Position numbers and translations under genes: made by a program. Positions 57,946-64,000 of a DNA stretch of 64,000 nt are shown here, piece by piece; within the stretch, counting starts at the first letter, position 1; the number at the start of each line of letters is the position of its first letter. The DNA is from Candidatus Woesearchaeota archaeon (lineage in GTDB: Archaea; Nanobdellota; Nanobdellia; Woesearchaeales; JACPIF01). The stretch covers positions 156,142 through 220,141 of the forward strand of contig JACPIF010000011.1 of assembly GCA_016188215.1 (NCBI GenBank), in the 5' to 3' direction. Under the pieces are notes generated by a model. The model worked only from the letters and a program-made list of their open reading frames with translations, had not been told where the DNA came from and searched no databases.

Positions 57946-59701
57946 AAGATGGAATAAGGTTGAGAAAATAGTATTTTGCTTAATCTTGATTTCTATGCTC
58001 TTGCCTATCTCACATGCAACTAATAATGATGCTAACGAAAAGATTACAAAAAAACTAAACCAAGAAGATTTTGTTGAGGTTATCATAATCCTAAAAGATC
58101 CCGATGATCTTTCAAAAGTTGATTTGTCTAACCGAAGATTAAAAGTAAAGAATCTCCAGGAGTCTATATTACACGGATTATCTCAAGATGAGATAAAACA
58201 AGTGAAAAGATTTCCACTAACTAATGGCTTTAGCGGAATAATATCAAAGAAAGGATATGACAAAATTAAGAATAACCCTAGTATTAAATCGATACGTCTT
58301 GTTGAAAAAGAATATGTTCTGCTAACAGAAAGTGTACCTATTATTGAAGCTAATCTAGTCCAAAATTTATCGTTTACCGGGGAAGGACAAACAGTTTGTG
58401 TTATTGACACGGGAGTTGATTACGGCCACCCTAATTTAGGGTCTTGTACCCTTTCTCAATTTTTATCTAACTCATGTTCAAAAATAATTGGAGGATATGA
58501 CTTTTGGAATGATGATTCTGACCCAATGGACGATTTTGGACACGGCACCCATGTTGCAGGGATTGTTGCCTCCGATAGTACAATCTATAGGGGAGTCGCG
58601 CCGGATTCAAGACTGATAGCTCTTAAAGTATGTGGAAAGAACTTTTCAGAAGGTTGTTCAACTCCTAATATGATAAGCGCAATAGACTGGTGCATTAGCA
58701 ATGCCAGTAAGTTTAACATCACTGTAATTACTATAAGTATTGGCGGAGGAGCGTTTTCATCATATTGTGATGATGATGACGATAGAAAACAAAGTATAGA
58801 CCTGGCTATAAAAAATAACATCTTTGTAACAATTGCTTCGGGGAATAATGGCTTTATAGGAGATATCTCAGCGCCTGCTTGTGTTGAAAATGCTACCTCG
58901 ATAGGCGCTACAGATAAAAATGATAATGTAGCAACTTATTCAAATCGGAATCAAAATTTAGATTTATTAGCACCAGGTGGTGAATGGGGTTCTTCTACTT
59001 CTCCTTATTCAGAGATTGTATCAACATTTTCGCCGAATGTATCAAATGATCCAAACTTATGTTTTATAAGGAACACACAGGGTATATGTTTTGATACTTC
59101 TTATAACGTAACACCGTATTTTATACGTTCTATTGGCACTTCAATGGCTGCTCCACACGTAGCTGGTATCGCAGCTTTGTTGCAAGATGCATATGATGGT
59201 AATCTCACACCTTCTCAAATTTTATGGATACTGAATGAAAGCGGGGAGGATGTGTGGGATTCTGAGGTTGAAACTGGATTATTCTCAGAGGGTAAGTATT
59301 TCCCTAGAGTGAATGCTCTTAAAGCTCTAGAATATGCTTCTTATCTTGATATTCAACACACTGATTGGCCCACTCAGCGCCACGACAACCGAAGGACAGC
59401 TTTTACAATTTTAAAAGGAGATATGAATGCCTCAAATATCGATAATTATAATCTTTATTTAACAAACGGAACTTCCCAAGAGTATGTTATTCGAACTAGT
59501 ATTGCAGACATAGATGGCAACGGATATATGGAAGCTGTTACAGTCGCCCACGAGAAGATATCAGATAATGAAACAGATGGCAAGGTATATGCTTTTGAGA
59601 GAAATAGACGTTTCAATGAGATATGTCCTTCTTTCTTCCCATTCTGCTGGGAAAATGAGCGGAAGTGGCATGTATCCGTTAATTCTGGAGGAGCTCTATG
59701 A
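57929..59701 (+). CDS. Subtilisin-like protease 1 with prodomain and shortened C-terminus
   Basis: A 590-residue secreted S8 serine protease. Signal peptide 1-30; an inhibitor I9-like prodomain spans about 48-130; the catalytic triad is Asp160 (VIDTGVDYGHP), His205 (GHGTHVAG) and Ser405 (GTSMAAPHVAG) with the oxyanion Asn306. After the catalytic domain there is one FG-GAP-like repeat (IADIDGNGYMEAVTVAHE), and then the gene ends after an odd tail. The same repeat in the second protease continues into a long propeller, so this C-terminus looks truncated. Probably cell-surface proteolysis. Confidence 0.9.
   Translation: MSVANRRWNKVEKIVFCLILISMLLPISHATNNDANEKITKKLNQEDFVEVIIILKDPDDLSKVDLSNRRLKVKNLQESILHGLSQDEIKQVKRFPLTNGFSGIISKKGYDKIKNNPSIKSIRLVEKEYVLLTESVPIIEANLVQNLSFTGEGQTVCVIDTGVDYGHPNLGSCTLSQFLSNSCSKIIGGYDFWNDDSDPMDDFGHGTHVAGIVASDSTIYRGVAPDSRLIALKVCGKNFSEGCSTPNMISAIDWCISNASKFNITVITISIGGGAFSSYCDDDDDRKQSIDLAIKNNIFVTIASGNNGFIGDISAPACVENATSIGATDKNDNVATYSNRNQNLDLLAPGGEWGSSTSPYSEIVSTFSPNVSNDPNLCFIRNTQGICFDTSYNVTPYFIRSIGTSMAAPHVAGIAALLQDAYDGNLTPSQILWILNESGEDVWDSEVETGLFSEGKYFPRVNALKALEYASYLDIQHTDWPTQRHDNRRTAFTILKGDMNASNIDNYNLYLTNGTSQEYVIRTSIADIDGNGYMEAVTVAHEKISDNETDGKVYAFERNRRFNEICPSFFPFCWENERKWHVSVNSGGAL
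59687..59693 (+). promoter_or_regulatory. SD site of the Cys-rich lipoprotein gene
   Basis: GGAGGAG ends four bases before ATG 59698, inside the last codons of protease 1. It is a near-perfect SD sequence and shows that the operon is translated by internal initiation. Confidence 0.6.
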
Positions 59702-59991
59702 AACTTATTTATTTTTTATTATTAGGCCTTATACTAGTAAGCGGATGCAATGAATCTGAATCATTGAAAAATGAAAGTGTTTACACTAAACACGAAAATT
59801 TTGCTCGATTTGAATTACCACAGGTAGCTGGTGAGTGTCGAAGTGATTCTCAGTGCATTATAGGTGGTTGTAACGGAGAGACTTGTACTGCTAAAGAAGC
59901 TAAAGTGACAACTTGCGATGTTCCTAAAGGTATGAAATCAGGTGTATCATGTAAGTGCATTAATCAAGGATGTATTTGGACCAAAAAATGA
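59698..59991 (+). CDS. Eight-cysteine lipoprotein
   Basis: A 97-residue protein with a signal peptide and lipobox LVSGC. The mature half holds eight further cysteines in the pattern ECRSDSQCIIGGCNGETC and then CDVP, CKC and GCIWTK, the arrangement of eight-cysteine-cluster secreted proteins. It overlaps protease 1 and protease 2 by ATGA on both sides. It may be a protease inhibitor or scaffold; this is inferred from position. Confidence 0.75.
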   Translation: MKLIYFLLLGLILVSGCNESESLKNESVYTKHENFARFELPQVAGECRSDSQCIIGGCNGETCTAKEAKVTTCDVPKGMKSGVSCKCINQGCIWTKK

Positions 59992-62852
59992 AAAGTAATA
60001 TTTTAACTTTAAGTTTGTTCTTCTTAATTTTAATAATTATAACTCCTTTGAGCTATTCATTAGATAAAAGTAGAAATGAAATTGGTGCGGATATAGTCAA
60101 TAATCTAGGGGTAACAGGAAAAAATAATACGATATGTTTAATTGATGATGGTGTTGATTACACACATCCTAACTTAGGCAACTGCACTCTTAATCAAATT
60201 TCTATTGGCCAATGTCCAACCTTTATTTCTGCTACTGATTTAGTTGAGAATGATTCAGACCCTTATCCAGAGGGAGAACAGGAACATGGTACACAAATTG
60301 CAGGAATTATTTTATCAAATCACGAAAAATATAAAGGTATATCCCCTGGTGCTAAAATAGCTTTTGTAAGAATTTGGGACTATGATTTTATTAATCAAGA
60401 ATCTACAACAAATACAGCATTAGTTCTAGATGCTATTCAATGGTGTATAGATAATAGAAATAATTATAGCATCTCTGCTATTAGTCTTAGCATGGGTTTA
60501 GGATTTAGTCAATCCTCCAATATCACATCACAATTTCAATCAAAAATTGACAACGCTACTAGAGTCGGAATACTTTTTGTTAAATCATCTGGTAATAGAG
60601 AGGATGGTGATACTTATAACATGACATTCCCTGCTGATTTGGGAAATGTTACATCAGTAGGTTCAGTGAGAAATAAGGACAAAATTTCATATTTTACGAG
60701 AAGAACTTCAAACTTAGATTTATTAGCTCCAGGTGATAAAATAAGAAGTACAATAGTGGGAACGGGCTTCACAAGTTTTCTAGGTAATCTAATTTGTTGG
60801 CATAACAGTGACACAATTGCTGGTTCGCTAATTACAAGGAAAGTTCTTCCTTTTTGTAACTATGGAACCTCCTTTTCCGCTCCTCATGTATCTGCTGCAG
60901 TCACATTATTAAAAGAATATGACTCTGGTTTGAAACCTCATGATATAGAAAATTTATTAAAGGAAACTGGTAATGATGTCTATGACTCTGTGACTAATTC
61001 TACATTTAAAATGATCAATTTACCTGCTGCTTTACATATTTACGATTGGCCCACACAGCGCCATGACAACCGCAGAACTGGTTTAACACTTTTAAAAGGT
61101 GACATGAATTCTTCAAACATTGATAATTACAATCTCTATTTAACAAATGGAACTTCCCAGGAATATGTCATCAGAACTAGCATAGCAGATGTTGATGGCA
61201 ACGGGTATATGGAAGCTGTTACTGTAGCCCACGAGAAGATATCAGATAATGAAACAGATGGCAAGGTATATGCTTTTGAGAGAAATAGACGTTTCAATGA
61301 GATATGTCCTTCTTTCTTCTCATTCTGCTGGGAAGATGAGCGGAAGTGGTTTATTGATCTGCATAGAGTAATCATGCATCCTCCTACAATTGGCAATATT
61401 GACGAAACCATTCAGAAAGAAGTCATAGTTCCGACCAGGAATGGCACATTAAGAGTACTTAATGTTAGCACAGACGGCAAAACTGTTTATGATAAATGGC
61501 AATATTTGACTAAGCCTAAATTCTCAACTTTTTCAGGTAATAATCACACAGCTGAACTGAGCGGTTCTGCAATTGCAGATATTGATTTAGACGGGAATCC
61601 TGATATTATAATTACAGATTCTGCTCCAAGGGCTGTGTATGACTGGCCCGGACAGATATATGTCTTAAATCAGACAGGTGGACTAAAATTCAATGCAACT
61701 TTTGGGAATGCAGGGGCCTTTGGAGCACCATCTATTGCAAATATAGATGAGGATGATTACCCTGAAATTATTATACCTTCATTCTATGGAGTTTTTGTAT
61801 ATGACTATAATGTAACTCATAATAATCTGACTTTAAAATGGAACAATAGCGACGGATTAATAGATGGAGAAATTGTAGTCTATGATATAGATAGAGATAA
61901 CGAATATGAGTTGATATATTCCACTTCGCCTGTCTCATGTGCCGCTCAAAAACAGTGTTACAATAGGACTTATATTAGAGATGCTAAGACTGGCGCAAAT
62001 GAAGGGCCAAGTCCTATAAATTATACGTTTGCAACCATGGTAGCTCCAACCATAGCTAATCTGGACAATGATTCAAACTTTGAGATAGTAGTTATTGGGA
62101 CAAATGAAAAAGTAAGTTATGGTCTGGGCAAATTAAGAGCCTATGATGCAAGTTCTGGCAATCTTGAATGGGAGTACAATGATTCTAATAGCTTAATAAC
62201 TCCTTTTGCAAGTCCTGTTATAGCAGATATCACTGGTGATGGCAACCTTGACATTATTTTTGCGGAAAATAATGGTACACAAGTTTATATTTTGCATAAA
62301 AATGGCACCTTAAACTTTAGATACTTCTTTGATGCTTTTGTAGACAATGCTTTAGCCATAGGTGATTTAGATAAGGATGGAAAAGCCGAGATTGCACTTA
62401 AAAGAGCAGGCTCACCTGTGGCCTTTACAACATTAACAGCTTTCAATGATCCTCCAGAATTAAACCTCATTAATAATTTAACTGCAAGGGCAGGAGATTT
62501 AATAAATCTAAATGTGACAGGACAAGTTACTGCGATAGACCCTGAAGGAAATAACTTAACTCTTAGTTATAGTTCTCCATTCAATAGTTCAGGGCTATGG
62601 CAATCTACAATCAATGATACGGGCAATTATTCCATTCTAGTAGAGGTAAGCGATGGAGGCATTACTGATTCACAATTTGTATTCTTACAAGTTTTCAACA
62701 CAACTTCTACCTATGTTAGTAACTTAACGGATGGCTCTAACCAGAAAATACTGAACTATACACAAGCATCTAATCAATCTGTGCAGCTTAGACTGCCAAA
62801 AAATGTAAGTATATTGTATGCAAGCATAAAAATAGAGGGAAAAGGTCAATGA
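59988..62852 (+). CDS. Subtilisin-like protease 2 with FG-GAP propeller
   Basis: A 954-residue secreted protease. Signal peptide 1-24; the catalytic domain starts right behind it, without an I9-like prodomain. Asp53 (LIDDGVDYTHP), His100 (EHGTQIAG) and Ser295 (YGTSFSAPHV) form the triad. From about 355 to 840 there are FG-GAP/VCBS repeats such as IADIDLDGNPDIIITD and IADITGDGNLDIIFA, a beta-propeller. A cadherin/Ig-like domain (PPELNLINNLTARAGDLINL) ends the protein. Many N-x-S/T sequons suggest glycosylation. Start ATG 59988 overlaps the lipoprotein stop. Confidence 0.9.
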   Translation: MKSNILTLSLFFLILIIITPLSYSLDKSRNEIGADIVNNLGVTGKNNTICLIDDGVDYTHPNLGNCTLNQISIGQCPTFISATDLVENDSDPYPEGEQEHGTQIAGIILSNHEKYKGISPGAKIAFVRIWDYDFINQESTTNTALVLDAIQWCIDNRNNYSISAISLSMGLGFSQSSNITSQFQSKIDNATRVGILFVKSSGNREDGDTYNMTFPADLGNVTSVGSVRNKDKISYFTRRTSNLDLLAPGDKIRSTIVGTGFTSFLGNLICWHNSDTIAGSLITRKVLPFCNYGTSFSAPHVSAAVTLLKEYDSGLKPHDIENLLKETGNDVYDSVTNSTFKMINLPAALHIYDWPTQRHDNRRTGLTLLKGDMNSSNIDNYNLYLTNGTSQEYVIRTSIADVDGNGYMEAVTVAHEKISDNETDGKVYAFERNRRFNEICPSFFSFCWEDERKWFIDLHRVIMHPPTIGNIDETIQKEVIVPTRNGTLRVLNVSTDGKTVYDKWQYLTKPKFSTFSGNNHTAELSGSAIADIDLDGNPDIIITDSAPRAVYDWPGQIYVLNQTGGLKFNATFGNAGAFGAPSIANIDEDDYPEIIIPSFYGVFVYDYNVTHNNLTLKWNNSDGLIDGEIVVYDIDRDNEYELIYSTSPVSCAAQKQCYNRTYIRDAKTGANEGPSPINYTFATMVAPTIANLDNDSNFEIVVIGTNEKVSYGLGKLRAYDASSGNLEWEYNDSNSLITPFASPVIADITGDGNLDIIFAENNGTQVYILHKNGTLNFRYFFDAFVDNALAIGDLDKDGKAEIALKRAGSPVAFTTLTAFNDPPELNLINNLTARAGDLINLNVTGQVTAIDPEGNNLTLSYSSPFNSSGLWQSTINDTGNYSILVEVSDGGITDSQFVFLQVFNTTSTYVSNLTDGSNQKILNYTQASNQSVQLRLPKNVSILYASIKIEGKGQ

Positions 62853-64000
62853 AAAAGATACTAGTACTTTTCATTCCTGTACTATTTTTATTAGTTAATA
62901 GTTTAAATATCTCAGGTTATGCTACCTGTACAACTACTGGAGATTGTCCATCGGGTTTTACGGATAATGGTACAATTTGTGAAGGAAAAATTTGCTACAA
63001 GCAATGTTACATATACACATGTGGTAATATATCCGATATAACATGGACTCAAGAATTCTCAGATGCAAATAAACCGCATATAAAAGATCAAACAGATTTT
63101 GATGTAACTGATTCGCTCGGATATACGCCTACTAATACATCCAGATGTTATAAATTTGAATACAGAGGGCCATCTTCAAATTCATGCATACAAATGAACG
63201 CAAATGAAAGTGCAAGCCCACCAAACAATTGTGATAGCGAAGCTATTGTTGGTTTTAGGGATTTAACAAATTTAGAAGACCCATGGTACAAGAATATTTA
63301 CACTGCAGATAGTTATCGAGGCCCTAAGTACCTTGGTTTAGTTAACAAAGTCCAATTTGACTACATGGTTAAAGTCGCAAGATCCCATGCTGATGGAGAA
63401 GGGACATCTGACTCATATAAAGCAGATTTAGAAATTACAAACTCAATTTATTGTGCCAACAATAGTGCAATCTGTGATGCAATGGCGCCACTTCATAATT
63501 GCACTACGGGATGTTATAATAAAGAAACAAGATTAAGAGGCTTCCAAGGGTTTCTTGTAGAAAGTAATTCCATAGACAATACTTTATATAATGGAAACGG
63601 GTGCGGTGTTCAATACGTTGAAGCAAATATTGGGAATTATTTCACAGTTAAGAGTTCTGAAGGCTGTTCAGGTGGTTATTATGTATACAGTGCTCAAGCA
63701 AATATAATTAAGTATGATACAAGTGCCAGATGTGACATGGTAAATGAGGCCCCCAATATAACAGGTGTAAAAATATTGCCATTAATGCCTAATGCTGGCC
63801 AAAACTTATTTTGTAACTATACCTATTATGACACAGAAAACTTCACCGAGCAGAATTCAAGCTATGAATGGTGGAAGAATAATGTAAATCAAAATATTAA
63901 CTCTCAAATCCTTGAATATAAAAACCTAACACCAGGTGATTTATGGTTTTGTAAGGTATCAGGAAGTGATGGCGATAAGACTTCTGTTTTTGTGCAAAGC
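62849..64000 (+). CDS. Secreted Cys-rich protein, Ig-like fold at its end (partial)
   Basis: ATG 62849 overlaps the stop of protease 2 and the frame stays open to the window end (384 codons). A signal peptide (MKKILVLFIPVLFLLVNSLN) precedes a long external region with about 20 cysteines, for example ATCTTTGDCPSGF and CYKQCYIYTCG. Close to the edge, NLFCNYTYYDTENF and LWFCKVSGSDG look like an Ig-like domain. It is the sixth gene of the operon. Function unknown. Confidence 0.75.
   Translation, partial: MKKILVLFIPVLFLLVNSLNISGYATCTTTGDCPSGFTDNGTICEGKICYKQCYIYTCGNISDITWTQEFSDANKPHIKDQTDFDVTDSLGYTPTNTSRCYKFEYRGPSSNSCIQMNANESASPPNNCDSEAIVGFRDLTNLEDPWYKNIYTADSYRGPKYLGLVNKVQFDYMVKVARSHADGEGTSDSYKADLEITNSIYCANNSAICDAMAPLHNCTTGCYNKETRLRGFQGFLVESNSIDNTLYNGNGCGVQYVEANIGNYFTVKSSEGCSGGYYVYSAQANIIKYDTSARCDMVNEAPNITGVKILPLMPNAGQNLFCNYTYYDTENFTEQNSSYEWWKNNVNQNINSQILEYKNLTPGDLWFCKVSGSDGDKTSVFVQS

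Noticed and set aside
1-64000. CRISPR arrays, IS elements, inteins
   Set aside because: I looked for regularly spaced repeats, transposase motifs and intein splice blocks and saw none.

Overview
The window is chromosomal DNA of an archaeon. It encodes aIF5B, archaeal EF-1beta, transcription factor S, Taw1/TYW1, Trm1, diphthine synthase, archaeal-type PEP carboxylase, a DUF460 protein, an archaeal ATP-dependent DNA ligase, a Hel308-type helicase and archaeosine-free but intron-rich archaeal tRNA genes. Many small membrane proteins, Cys-rich surface proteins and short lipoproteins, together with FtsZ and a reduced-looking gene style, suggest a DPANN lineage (Woesearchaeota/Pacearchaeota-like). 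That placement is inferred from gene content, not from a phylogeny. Most first genes of transcription units have a TATA-like element centred about 26 bases before the start codon and no Shine-Dalgarno (SD) sequence, so leaderless mRNAs appear to dominate. Internal operon genes are usually joined by ATGA overlaps.

Layout. 1-11.4 kb: MoxR/VWA pair, metallophosphoesterase, TYW1, HIT protein, 2-hydroxyacid dehydrogenase, an AT-rich GHKL-ATPase/DUF4325 pair, then a nucleotide module (thymidylate synthase-like protein, 41-residue protein, NrdG-like activase) and a B12-type radical SAM enzyme. 11.4-23.5 kb: tmk/membrane protein/XTPase operon, signal peptidase/TFS/DUF167 operon, NMD3-like protein, DUF460, a secreted DUF5667 pair, RtcA, a long coiled-coil protein, Zn-ribbon/EF-1beta, Trm1. 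23.5-32.5 kb: aIF5B, Idi, an AbiE-like toxin-antitoxin pair with a perfect operator palindrome, a Fic protein surrounded by repeated motifs, tRNA-Gln. 32.5-45 kb: a GC-rich structured intergenic element, aspC-ppcA operon, DphB, FtsZ, nitroreductase, DNA ligase, tRNA-Arg, and a Hel308 protein lacking its first RecA domain. 45-56.8 kb: tRNA-Ile with a 116-base intron, tRNA-Asn with two insertions, ferredoxin, methyltransferases, a pilin-like/M64-peptidase surface cluster, a radical SAM enzyme, and a Bro-N/DinD-like gene overlapping two archaeal phospholipid genes. 56.8-64 kb: an AT-rich operon of at least six secreted or lipid-anchored proteins, two of them subtilisin-like proteases, running off the right edge.

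Working together: aspartate aminotransferase with PEP carboxylase links phosphoenolpyruvate, oxaloacetate and aspartate; thymidylate synthase-like protein, NrdG-like activase, Tmk and XTPase serve dNTP supply and cleaning; Idi, phosphatidylserine-decarboxylase-like and CDP-alcohol transferase proteins serve lipid synthesis. The most unusual content is the set of tRNA genes with non-canonical insertions, the RecA1-less Hel308, the multi-protease secretion operon with a non-standard first start codon, the GHKL/STAS-like pair, and the operator-rich toxin-like genes.
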